From Erodium maritimum (taxonomy: Eukaryota; Streptophyta; Magnoliopsida; Geraniales; Geraniaceae): a stretch of 64,000 nt of DNA. The DNA is taken from contig OY997588.1 of assembly GCA_963921825.1 (NCBI GenBank), positions 59,094,803 through 59,158,802 of the forward strand. Direction: 5' to 3'. The notes below the pieces were generated by a model, which worked only from the letters and a program-made list of their open reading frames with translations, did not search any database and was not told the DNA's origin. Shown piece after piece: positions 1 through 10,755 of this stretch. A program made the translations under genes and the position numbers. The stretch's first letter is position 1. Each line of letters opens with the position of its first letter.

Positions 1-990
1 CCCTCCGATTCTATTGCTGCTCGCGTCGACACTTCCGGTCAGGTCGCACGGATTTCTCACGACCCAGACGGCCAGTACGTGAAATTCTGCCGACCCAATT
101 CGTCCGACACCATATCTTGCCGACCCATTTCCCAAAACCTCCAGAAAATCGATTTCGTCGACGAAGAGGACAAGGATACTGATGATTTGTGGGCGAAGAT
201 GAAGAGCGAAGCTGAATCAGACGTCAAGCAGGAGCCGATTCTGTCCGGCTACTACCAAGGCTCGATCCTCTCCCACGGCTCGCTCGCTAGCGCGCTGGCC
301 AACCATTTAGCCGTCAAGCTCAGCAATTCGACGATTCCCATTAACCATTTGGCAGATCTCTTCGAAGCAGTGCTCTCGGAGGACTCAGAAATCATCGCCG
401 CCGTGGAGGACGACCTCAGGGCTGTGAAGCAGCGAGACCCAGCATGCGTAAGCTACGTTCACTGTTTCCTGAATTTCAAAGGATTCTTATCATGTCAGGC
501 GCATAGGATTGCACATAGGTTGTGGTCTGAGGGCAGGAAGGTCGTCGCCCTGCTGATTCAGAACAGGGTCTCGGAGGTTTTGAACGTTGATATCCATCCC
601 GGAGCCAGGATTGGGCGCGGGATCATGCTCGACCACGCCACCGGGTTCGTGGTGGGGGAGACGGCGGTGATCGGGAACAATGTGTCAATCTTGCACAATG
701 TGACCCTCGGCGGGACGGGGAAGGCCTCAGGGGACAGGCACCCGAAGATAGGGGATGGGGTGTTGATTGGGGCTGGGACTTGCATTCTGGGGAATATTAG
801 GATTGGGGATGGAGCCAAGATTGGGGCCGGTTCGGTTGTGCTCAAGGATGTGCCTCCGCGGACCACTGCTGTTGGGAACCCGGCTAGGCTCGTCGGGGGG
901 AAGGAGAACCCGAAAATGCTCGACAGGATTCCTAGCTTCACCATGGACCATACCTCCTACATTGACGATTGGTCCGACTATGTCATTTAG
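1..990 (+). CDS. SERAT2: Serine O-acetyltransferase, SERAT2-type (5' end outside window)
   Basis: Serine acetyltransferase transfers acetyl from acetyl-CoA to serine, making O-acetylserine, the carbon acceptor for cysteine synthesis. The frame is open from base 1 to the TAG-stopped end at 990 (329 residues); there is no ATG near base 79, so the true start and the probable organellar transit peptide lie upstream. The N-terminal helical domain (DDLWAKMKSEAESD onward) is followed by a left-handed beta-helix of hexapeptide repeats. The catalytic pair known from bacterial CysE is visible: Asp in VDIHPGA (589-591) and His in LDHATG (634-636); GGTGK and GDRHPKIG follow. The C-terminus ends WSDYVI; in this family the terminal Ile tail docks into O-acetylserine (thiol) lyase to form the cysteine synthase complex. 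The motifs LLIQNRVSE and KDVPPRTTAVGNPARL fit the plastid/mitochondrial SERAT2 group better than SERAT1 or SERAT3 from memory. No intron is seen. Confidence 0.95.
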   Translation, partial: PSDSIAARVDTSGQVARISHDPDGQYVKFCRPNSSDTISCRPISQNLQKIDFVDEEDKDTDDLWAKMKSEAESDVKQEPILSGYYQGSILSHGSLASALANHLAVKLSNSTIPINHLADLFEAVLSEDSEIIAAVEDDLRAVKQRDPACVSYVHCFLNFKGFLSCQAHRIAHRLWSEGRKVVALLIQNRVSEVLNVDIHPGARIGRGIMLDHATGFVVGETAVIGNNVSILHNVTLGGTGKASGDRHPKIGDGVLIGAGTCILGNIRIGDGAKIGAGSVVLKDVPPRTTAVGNPARLVGGKENPKMLDRIPSFTMDHTSYIDDWSDYVI

Positions 991-1182
991 AGATGACCTT
1001 AAGGGAAGATGGGTGATGAGCTGATTGTGTTGTAACCTGTCGTCCAGTGTTCTTACATGTGATGTACTCAGGGTTTGTTGGTTCCATATAAACACATACA
1101 AATGCTGTTTGGTTTTTGTTTGACCTCTCTAGTTCTATTTGTCTCACTTGTTTTCTTAAACAAACTTGCTTTCATATTTCAT
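991..1182 (+). other. 3' flank / probable 3' UTR of the SERAT2-like gene
   Basis: This T-rich stretch directly follows the stop codon and precedes the first repeat. It probably holds the 3' UTR and polyadenylation region. No perfect AATAAA was found; an A-rich stretch near 1087-1100 could serve. The end is inferred from the start of the next element. Confidence 0.5.
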
Positions 1183-1829
1183 ATTTTTTTCCGAATGGTG
1201 TTGCACTTTTATTAATATCAAATAACTACATAGGTGTGGCCTGGGAACAAATTCTCCGACCACGAGTAGAGGGTTAGAATAGATGAACAATAGTTCTCTA
1301 ACCCTTATCAGAACATAACCGACCAAGTCGGTATTCTGAAGCTGCATAGGCCGTGACAGAAAGCGGATGCGGGGGAGTGGGATACCAGAGATCCTGAGGG
1401 ACCTCAACGGTAAAGGTGAAATGGGGAGGCAGTGCCCAGATGCATGATACGCCATTCATTCCTCCTGGTTGGGTTGCTTCCCCGCCCTGAATTGTTCCTC
1501 CCTAGGGACCCCAGTTGCAGACCACTTCAGAGTATGATGGTTGTCCTCAGCTGCATTTCGTCCAAGGGTATCATCCTCAAGAGCTCCCCATGCATCCCAT
1601 CCAACTGGTCTGTGTGGTAGTGGTGGTTTCCGGCCCGCTGGAGCAATTGGCCGAGACGACTGACCACTCGACACCCCCAGCTGACCTGGTTGAGTTGCTA
1701 GAATGGGTCTCGGGGTCCAGCCCAAACGACCGTACGGATCCGGGACCGATGGAGCGGTGGCCGGCAGGCAGACTGGCTCTCCCCAATCCGTGGATTACTT
1801 CCAACATCTATAACAGAGTATAATTATCA
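1183..1829 (-). mobile_element. LINE-derived non-autonomous fragment, copy 1
   Basis: Read on the minus strand the segment ends in an A-run (poly-T at about 1183-1189 on +) after AT-rich sequence with a TTAATA core, as plant L1 3' ends do. Several blocks align by eye with the insertion at 34668-36409: the GATACCAGAGATC / ACCTCAACGGTAA blocks near 1380-1410 and the TTGCTTCCCCGCC block near 1470. No ORF2 reverse transcriptase is visible. The right (5') edge is uncertain and may stop short of 1829; no TSD was found. Short ORFs here have no recognisable domain. Confidence 0.55.
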
Positions 1830-2762
1830 GGGAAAATTTCAGTTTAATACTCTGGAAAACTTTTATTTGCAATATAACAGTCTAGCATGTTTTTTTTTGC
1901 ATTATAATACCCTGACAAACTATTATTTTCAGTTTCATACACAACCGTTGACTTTCCATCCGAAATGGATGGAAAATTTTGTTTTTTTTCAAAAAATATC
2001 AAAAACACACTCCAACCTTTGATTTTTTAAATATAAAAAAAGCTAATTTTTTTAAATATTTTTTGAAATAAAATATAATTTTTTGAAATATATAAAAATC
2101 AGTTTTTTGTAATATATAAAAACTGATTTTAATTGTTTTAAATAAATCTGATTTTTTGAATTATATAAAAATATGATTTTTGAAATATATAAAAACAGAT
2201 TTTTTTAAAAATATTTTTTGAAATAAAATCTATTTTTTAAAAATATATAAAAAATCTGATTCTTGTAATATATAAAAACTGATTTTTAAAATATTTTTTG
2301 ATAAATAAATCTGATGTTTTGATTTATATAAAAATATTATTATGAAATATATAAAAATTGATTTTTCAAATATATAAATACTGATTTTCAAAAAATATTT
2401 TTTGAAATAAAATATATTTTTTAATATGTAAAAACTGTTTTTTTTTTGAAATAAATCTATTTTTTTGAATTATATAAAAATAGGATTTTTGAAATATATA
2501 AAAAATGATTTTTTTTAAATATTTTTTGAAATAAAACATAATTTTTTGAAACATGTAAAAAATCTGATTTTTGTGGTAGTTTTTGAAAATTTGCTTGGTG
2601 TCAAGGGGTATTTTGGACTTTCCGTCCATTTTGAATGGAGAGTTAACGGTTGGGTATGAAACTGAAAATAATAGTTTGTCAGGGTATTATAGTGAAAAAA
2701 AACATGTTAGGGTGTTATATTGCAAATAAAAGTTTGCCATGGTATTAAATTGAAATTTTCCC
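1830..2762. mobile_element. Mutator-like inverted-repeat element A (MITE-like)
   Basis: The ends are inverted repeats: GGGAAAATTTC at 1830-1840 and its complement GAAATTTTCCC at 2752-2762. Homology between the arms runs about 150 bp inward (1830-1990 against 2610-2762). Each arm contains subterminal units of about 31 bp. The middle is very AT-rich and made of degenerate repeats around TATATAAAAA and CTGATTTTT. There is no transposase. No clean 9-bp TSD is seen (TAATTATCA left, GTATTATTC right, 5 of 9 matching), so the boundaries rest on the arms and on likeness to the clearer copies at 45424-50021. Confidence 0.7.
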
Positions 2763-2835
2763 GTATTATTCTTGAAAAAGTTTTCATTTTAATATCCTAC
2801 CAAACATTTAATTTCAAAATGTATTATTATTATTA

Positions 2836-4983
2836 GAGAAAATTTCATTTTAATACCTTACCAAACATTTAATTTCAAAATGATGCTATGACATAAATTT
2901 TGTATAGTTTCATACTTAAACCAATCATAAACTAACATTTTCATACCTAACCTTCATATTCTGTTAACTTTTTATCCAAAATATGTAAAATGTCCATAAC
3001 ACCTCTAATAGTCAATCAAAATTTTCAAACTCATGTCATTGATTTTCAAAAAATATTTTTATTTTATAAAAATATTTTTTTAATAAAAATCATATTTTAA
3101 TTTTAAAAATTAGTTTATTTTTTAAATTCAGTTTTTATTTAAAAACACAATTTTATTTATAAAAAATCATTTTTAAATAAGAATAAATAAAAAAAATCAG
3201 TTTTGTTTCTAATTTTATTTAAAAATTCATTTATTATCAAAAAAATATATATAATTTTAATTTTAAAAATCAGTTTTTATGTTTAAAAATTTATTTTTTC
3301 TATTCGTATAACAAATTTTATTTTATAAAATCAGTTTTTATTTCTAAAAATAAAAACAAATTATGAAAAAAATTGTTTAAATTTTAATTTTATGAACACT
3401 TTTTAATTTAGTTTTTTCAAAATACTGATTTTAGTTTTGTTACCATTGAAAAAATAATAATTTCATTGATTTTTTATTCTCTTTCTTTATTTGTTTTTGT
3501 TAAATTTCATTACTTTTATTTTTTTTATTGTTTTATTACTATTAATAAAAAAACTGAACAAATGATATTAAAACTGTTTTTAATATCATTTGTTTACTAC
3601 TAATATTAATACTAAAATAATAGGAAAAAAATGTACCGAAACAGTTCTTCTCCAGAGCTTACCCAACCTGTAATTTTCCACCCAAACACCACAACACCCA
3701 AACAATTAGGTATCATATGCCGAAACTCTTCTCTTTTTTCTTTTCAAAATCAAATATGAGAAACAATTGTGCCGAATCTCTTCTTTTTTTTCAAAATTAA
3801 ATCTGGGAAACAATAGTATCGGACTCTTTTTTTTCCAAAATCAATTACACTAATATAATCTAGGGATGACTCTGATTCCTAACCTTCTTGAACGTTTCGA
3901 TTTGACATCCTAACCCAGACCAACGTTTCGTTCCAATTCCATACACGAAAGGTTGGAACTTTTACAAAACCTGATATGAACCATTCAAATTAACGATTTC
4001 GTTAACATAGGAAGTGTGAAAAGTAGAAACTACAATTCCATTCACGTTAACCTTTCAGCTCCTCTTTCCCAAAATAATGCATTATTTTGAAATTCAGTGT
4101 TGAAAAATTGTTGGATATGTATACTAAGTTAACGTGTATACTAAATTGCATGTTTAACGGGCATGGGGAGCTGAAAGGTTAACATGAATGGAGTTGTAGT
4201 TTCGACTTTTCACTTCCTATGTTAACGAAATCGTAAATTTGAACGGTTCATATCATGTTTTGTAAAAGTTCCAACCTTTCGTGTATGGAACTGTAACGAA
4301 ACGTTGGTCTGGGTTAGGACGTCAAAACGAAACGTTCAAGAAGGTTAGGACCCAGAGTTTTCCCTATAATCTAAGAGTCGCCGAACTCGAGCACCTGCGA
4401 GCACAAGCAATGGGAGAGCTTGCCTCCTATTTCGATTTCATCGTCTCTTAGTCCCACCCCGAGCTCAAATTTGGCCATCGTCTTCATCTCAAAACAAAAC
4501 CTGATTCTCCGCCAGAGCCATGAACTCTGCTGCAGTGCCGTGGGTTTGCTGAAGCTTGGTTGGGATCCAAAAACAGGGTAGAGCCATCTTGTTCAGCACA
4601 CTTGGTCGTCGTGATGAATCCAAAAACAGGAGAGAGCCATATTGTTCAACACACTTGTTCGCCGTGATGAACTTTCCAGAGATGGATGTGTGTGGAAGCG
4701 TGAAGTGAAACATTAGTGAGAGGTATGGATACGTGTAGATTGGATGAAACATTAGGGTTTGAAAGGGTATAAAAGTGTAGGGTAGTTTGGTCATTTTCTG
4801 AAAAAGCAAGTTATGTGCGAAGCGAAGCACATGACCATTTTCCATCCAAAATAGATGAGAAGTTAACGGATGAATATAAAAGTGTTAGTAAATGTTTGGT
4901 TTAGGTATGAAACTGCAAAAAATTTATGTCATGTTATCATTTTAAAATTAAATGTTTGGTAGGGTTTAAAAATGAAATTTTCC
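2836..4983. mobile_element. Mutator-like inverted-repeat element B
   Basis: The left end GAGAAAATTTC and right end GAAATTTTCCC are inverted arms of about 170 bp with the same subterminal repeat plan as element A. The flanking 9-mers TTATTATTA (2827-2835) and TTGTTATTA (4984-4992) match at 8 of 9 positions, the TSD length of the Mutator superfamily. The interior is AT-rich, but 4380-4700 is more balanced in composition and holds a direct repeat of about 55 bp (around 4567 and 4620) containing ATCCAAAAACAGG, possibly a captured host fragment. A separate MITE is nested at 3863-4364. No transposase is seen. Confidence 0.75.
3863..4364. mobile_element. Nested 502-bp Mutator-type MITE (element C)
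   Basis: It is flanked by perfect 9-bp duplications TATAATCTA at 3854-3862 and 4365-4373. The ends begin GGGATGACTCTG and finish with a GTTTTCCC end, and the two arms are long inverted repeats of about 200 bp each (for example GAACGTTTCG near 3890 pairs with CGAAACGTTC near 4330). It is non-coding. The sequence differs from its host element B, so it is another family. The intact TSD and well-matched arms suggest it arrived later than B. Confidence 0.85.
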
Positions 4984-4992
4984 CTTGTTATT

Positions 4993-6276
4993 ATTGTATT
5001 ACGACATGTTAAACCGTAACGTCATGTCTAAACTGTAATTAACGCCACCAATCACAAATAAAAGCAATAAACAAGAGAGAGTATTTAGTATAAACCGCTC
5101 TTATCGTATAAATTATGAATCACTATAAGCCGTTAGATTTAAACTATAGGTCATTAAGAGATCAGAAGACGATCTTTTGACTTTTTTGCGTTATTATAAT
5201 GCATGTTGACTACAACTGCAGTGTTATTGACTGCAAGTGTAGCACATGTTGACCACGACTATAGCTCATAAATAGTTCCGACAGTTCCAACACAAATACA
5301 CTAAAGGTTCCAACACAAAAAAGAACATGTAATGTCCCAAAACCAATACCTTAAAGATTCCAGCACCAATCCACATAAGGTTCCGGCCTTAAGTCATGTA
5401 CAGAGCACGAGAAAGTTAACACCAATACCCATAAAATTCCAACACCAATACGCGTAAGGTTCCAATGGCTATTTACTAAAGGTTCCAATACCAATACACG
5501 AAAGTTTCTAGCCTTTAGTCCTATAAAAACATGAGAAAATTAACCCAATTACACGTAGGATTACAACACCAATATGATGAGTGGGGATAACTATGGGTCA
5601 AATCCTTGTTTTAACGTGCATCAATACACAGTCATCAAGTAATAGATTAGATGGTTAAGTACCGGTCGATCCTACTGGGAGTAGAAGTATCATTAGTATT
5701 TTGCTAAACAAGGGGACGTGGGTTGTCACTTCCACATCCCTGAAATGGAAATAAAGGACGAATAGGTAAAGTTGGTTTGAGTTTTAAACAATAGGAAAAT
5801 ATATGCACGCTACCACCTAAGATACATAGTTGTAGATTCACATAAAGAGTCGGTCACATGTACAAGTAAACATGATTGCCAATAAATGCATGGTATGGTT
5901 AACGATTGTGAAATGAAATAATGATTTCCTTATGGTCTTAGAACACTTATGTCCCTATGTATACGGTATCATGAAATCAACCACATACTAGTCATTAGGA
6001 GAAGGCACAAGACCATTACTCGGACCGACATGCGAACCACCAATCATCGGAAAAAACAATAAGAAAAGGGTGTAGTTCTATGATCTTGAGCAAAGCTTGA
6101 TCAATCCTCGAACAAAATATAACAACAACGAATGCATGATACTCTCGCTACACCACGTGTCGAATCTACTTAGCTACGCCTAGTTCACTTCCAAATTCCC
6201 GAATGCCATCAATAAAGATGATAACCAAAAATCGAGGAGAACTAAATAGAGAAATGAATCATGAAGATCTAGTAAT
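4993..6276. repeat. Intergenic stretch with degenerate GGTTCCAACACCAATAC repeats
   Basis: No gene is seen. From about 5280 to 5590 a unit like GGTTCCAACACCAATACAC recurs many times in diverged form, with a longer repeat of about 125 bp that includes a GAGAAAGTTAACACC block. A single related patch lies at 34500-34570. From about 6120 the sequence becomes the left part of a tandem array that continues beyond E1. The rest (5590-6120) is unrecognised. Confidence 0.5.
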
Positions 6277-6281
6277 ACACA
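6120..6281. repeat. Left part of a tandem array split by Copia E1
   Basis: The stretch contains GAATCTACTTAGCTACGCC, a GTTCACTTCC block, then GAATGCCATCAATAAAGATG and CTAGTAATACACA. The same ordered blocks return twice to the right of E1 (21494-21845). The unit is roughly 130-150 bp and diverged. E1 therefore landed inside a short tandem array. Confidence 0.6.
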
Positions 6282-7968
6282 TGTTAGTCTTAGTACCCGT
6301 AGTTCAATCCTAAATGTCCAAATGTATATATCATCGTTAGCAATAAAATTAAAGAGGCTTTATATTACTTATGTGTTTGAGTAATATATCGATGTGTGCT
6401 CTGATCTATGCCCACCATGCGAATAGAACCATAGATCGAGATAGATCACACTCGATGGGTCCCTATTCAACAAAGCTTCACTAGAAGCGACTAGTATTAA
6501 AGATGGCTCTTTATGGCTTACGTTTTGTTAGTCATTGGAATGAGATTCCGGAGTCTGATCATAGATATCATGTGGGACATGATATTGGACGACCCGGCAT
6601 GAATATGTGCCATACATCAAGTCATGAACATATTCATTGTCGTAGCTTGTCATGTATCCTTAGACCAAGGAGTCTTTGTGATCGCTATGTAGTCAACAAC
6701 TGAGTTTGACCTAAGCCTAACATTGTCCGTAACAGGGCTTCCATAACGGCAAGGATTGGCTTGGGGACAGGCTACATGAGTGACATGAAAGACGGATAAG
6801 GGATTTATCCCTCATACTGAGGTGTGAAAAAGATATCGGTTCTCGGCCGCTTGATCGAGAGTGACTGAAAGAATAGCATGACCATGCACATGATACTGGG
6901 TATCATATATTCAGTCATCTCACATATCAAGGAACAGTGATTGAGAATAATAAGGATGACGGCTCTATGCCTTATCTCAATCGGGATATCGGAGATAAAA
7001 GGATAATGACAAGGACGACGGAAAGGTTAGAATCGACAGGGTCGATTCGTTATGCAGTGTCAGGCAATACTAAAGTCTCGTTAGTTTCCACTTAAATAGG
7101 ATCAAGTAAAATGGGATTTTACGTTGATCTATTGACATGCATAAACCTAAGGGTCACACCGGAGGGTGAAACTCATTGACACATTTATGGAGAATGGACA
7201 AAAGTGAGTTGTCTCGGTACATGACCAAAACTGGGTTTTGGGTCATTTGCTCGTAAGTGAATAGGACTTTACAGATCAAGACAAGGGTTGGAGTCTTGGG
7301 ATTGATCGTGTCGGATAATGTTGGACATTTCTGGTATGGAAGGCTTGGAGGCGATGAGCGAATCACGGGACCTCGTTGGAAATGGCCACGAGCCATGTTC
7401 CAAGAGGCCCATGAAAGGCCCATGCAACCAAGGCTCATGGAACTAATTAATCAAGTCTTGATTAGTTAGTACTAAGTAAGGAAGACAAGGATTAAGGTGT
7501 TGGTGATTCACCACCTAACCCAATCTTGTCTAGCCATACTTTGTCCTATTTAAACCTTACGTGACACCATGCTTGTCCCATGCCTTTAGTTGGACAAGTA
7601 TGGGGTTTGTTATGTTTAAGTCATCTTTTTTCAACATAACAAACACATGCAAGAATAGGAAACACAACTTCTCCCTCCTCTCCATAGCAATTTCGGGTTT
7701 GGCTCGTTCCCACCTCCATTTTTGTGTTCTTGAGTCCTCAAAGAGAAGAACTACGTGGCTTTAATTCCCATGTAAATACGTAGGTGTCTTGGAGACTCAA
7801 GCCAATCATTCGTTACCCGGTGTTCTTGTTTTGGTAAGAACTAGTGTTGAATTTTTCTCTTGTGAATCCATTCTTTGTTAATTGTTTCTTGGTTTTAATC
7901 GTCTCTTGGTTTTCATTGATTTTCCGCTGCAAGTTGGTCCATCTCCAACCCTACCTCGAGACCCAATA
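6282..7968 (+). repeat. E1 5' LTR
   Basis: 1687 bp, starting TGTTAGTC and ending in the CTCGAGACCCAA block just before the primer-binding site. The short ORFs inside it recur in every LTR of this family and are LTR sequence, not genes. Confidence 0.9.
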
Positions 7969-9514
7969 GTGGTATCAGAGCCGTGCTACCTTCGGGATTC
8001 ACAAGACGGTGTTCTAAGTTTCGGTTTTGCTTGAAAGTTTCGTTTTTGGCATGTTGTTTTGCTAAATTGTTTGATAACATGTTTTAAATTCTTGTTTATG
8101 GATTTAATGCATGTAAAATTTTTGAAAATTATTTCAAATCTGGAAGTTTTTAAATTTTTTTGATTTTTCGGGTCTCGGGAGCGGGACTCTCGAGGAGCCG
8201 AGACCGAACGGGGATCCATTGGACGGAGCTAGGCCAAGCATGACCATTGGATGGTTGATATGCCAAGGCTAAACCGTTTTGTTAGTTATGACGAGTTTGG
8301 AACCGTCATGACGAAGTCGAAGATCAAATGTTCAAAAGTTTCATTTTTGAACGGTTTCGATAAACCGAGCATCAAAAAATTTCGAAACTCGGCTATTAAA
8401 AAAACCGAAAAATCACATGATGTTTGATAACATGATTTTTTGATAACACGATGTGTGATGTGATGTTGGCATGGTGTACATAATAGCCCCGAGTTCGATT
8501 TAATTATTTATCGCTTTTCACGGCCTACGAGCCGTTAGAGTTAGCGTGTAATTATTCTTTCAAGGTGTGGTAGTCGAACCACTTGTTTGTAATATTTATT
8601 TATTCCCGTCCTGCGAGTCGTGTATTAAATTGTAATTTTTTTACTCAAAACGAAGAAAGGGCGAAAAGGTCATTTGGTGGCTTTTCGGGTGTTGGCATCG
8701 GCTTGGAGTCGGTGGAGGTCAAGAAGCTAGTGGGAGTTAGTTTAGGGGGCTATTATGTGCACATTTATCGCTTTATGCTTTGTTTAGTTTATGCATGACT
8801 AATTCTATATGTTTTAGAATTGCATGCTTAACTTTATTTACCGAGCATATCATTTCACATGCAAAGATAAAATTGGAATTTTAATCCTTGTGTGTGAGCC
8901 CTTAGAATCGTCATTACATTGGATGTAGTTGACGGGTTCGAAGGAAGAATTACATTGGATGTAATTTGAGGCATCATTGCATTTGGAATGTAGTTGATGT
9001 GCTCATCGCATCTAGGATGTGTCAAAGTTTTAAACACAACCGGACAAGTAAAAACGGGTCATGTCCGATACATCCCAATTATCAACACCTTACTACCTCC
9101 CCGTCCTATGGGTGTCGTGCGCATTAGCGGAGCATCCATGGGAAATCGGGGTAGTAGGTTTGGACGACATATGTGGGTATCGTGCGCATTAGCGGAACAC
9201 CTACATAGTGACGGGCCATAGTTGAAAATTGGTGGACCCGACTACGATTCTCAGCCTGAGGTTGAGCTAGGGTAACAGATAGGGTAAGCCGTGTACATAA
9301 GTACATACCCTAGCCAAGAGTCACATTGGATGTGATTGGATGGAGTCCTACCTACATAGCTCGATTAAGTGGTGAGCATTAGTTCAACTTAATCGAGTGA
9401 ATCAAGGATCTTGGTTTCAGATTCTAAAGGTTTAGAATCGATTGTTGCTGTTTAAGCTTGATCTTCCTAAAATTTATTCTGTTAACTGATTGAATTTTAT
9501 CTGTTGTATATCAA

Positions 9515-10745
9515 ATGGAAAATTCAGCGAACATTAATAGTTTGTCATTAAAAACCATTCTTGACAAGGTCAAGCTAAATGGGACAAACTATTTGGACTG
9601 GTACAGAATTTTGAGGATAGTCCTCAAGTCTGAACGCAAAGAATATGTCCTTGACAAGGCTGTCTCTAAGACCATATCAGAGTTACATGAAGTGTCATTA
9701 ACTGCTGAGAAGAATATATCAGGGAACTGGGATCCAAGGATATTCTGATGGTCAACAAGGGAATTGGAAGTGGCAAGGGCGGGGCCTATGCACACTTGGT
9801 AGGAAAGATGAGACACCTGAAAATGTCTGCTTCTACTACCAACAGTCTGGTCATTGGAACCCGAATTACAAGAAGTTCACGGCTAATCTGAAGAAGGGCG
9901 GTGGGACTGCGCCTTCATCAAATAGCCTGGATGATCTGAAGAAGGGCAGTAGGACTGCGCCTTCATCAGGAAACCTGCAGGATCTAAGGAAGGGCGGTGG
10001 GACCGTGCCTTCATCCGGTATTAACTCTATAGAGCTACATCTCTCTACTTCCAAAGATTCTTGGGTATTAGATACCAGGACTGAATCTCACACATGCACT
10101 AATATATGGTGGCTGAAAGTAGGAGAGGTTTGGAAAGCACGAAGTGGACCTCAGAGTTGTGGCAACTACTGTAGGATCCATGAGTCTTGCTTTGCCAAGT
10201 GGCCTTGTCTTAGTATTGTATAATGTATATTGCATACCTACTTTTAGTAGGAATATTATATATGTATCCGTGTTTGACAAGGAAGGATATAATGTTAATA
10301 TTGGAAATGGAGTTTTCAATGTTCTATGCAATGATATGTTTTATACCAGTACTGACTTGGTTGGACTGATCTCCCAATCTCTTTCAGGGGTTATGCTCTA
10401 GAGACGGCCGCATTCATAGTGAATCGGGTTTCGACGAAGGGTATGGAAGGGACACCATTTTAAAAATGGTACGGGATGATGCCCGCTTTGTCCTTCCTAA
10501 AGATTTGTGGTTGCGAGGCTTATGTGAAACATTTGGTTTCGACTAAGCTCGAACCAAGATCTGAGATATGCACCTTCGTGTGGTATCCCAAAGCAACAAG
10601 GGGATACTACTTCTACAATCCCAGTGAGAACATGGTGTTCGTCGTTTGGGGTGGGGTCTTTATGAAAAAAGAGTTTTGTTTCCAAAGACGTCATTGGGAG
10701 GACTGTGCATCTCGAAGAAATTCAGGATGGTACAGATCTGTATAA
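9515..10745 (+). pseudogene. E1 gag and partial protease/integrase remnants
   Basis: A gag start of the MENSANINSLSLKTILD type lies at 9515, followed by a CCHC-knuckle region, GAG-pre-integrase sequence (about 10144-10370) and a C-terminal integrase-side block (FLKICGCEAYVKHL). It is broken into several frames and ends where E2 begins. The order fits Copia. Fossil sequence with no expected function. Confidence 0.8.
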
Positions 10746-10755
10746 ACCAATTGAC

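Noticed and set aside
79-81. Start codon of the SERAT2-like gene at 79
   Set aside because: The triplet is GTG, plant nuclear genes start at ATG, and the frame is open back to base 1, so the real start lies outside the window.
558-1101. Minus-strand and other-frame ORFs over the SERAT2 gene
   Set aside because: They are shadows of the strong SERAT2 frame in GC-rich sequence and have no domain of their own.
1821-2771. A 9-bp TSD for element A
   Set aside because: The flanking 9-mers match at only 5 of 9 positions, too few to claim.
6503-6703. A 66-codon frame that recurs in every Copia LTR of the window
   Set aside because: It is conserved because the LTRs are related copies; it lies wholly inside LTR sequence and has no known domain.
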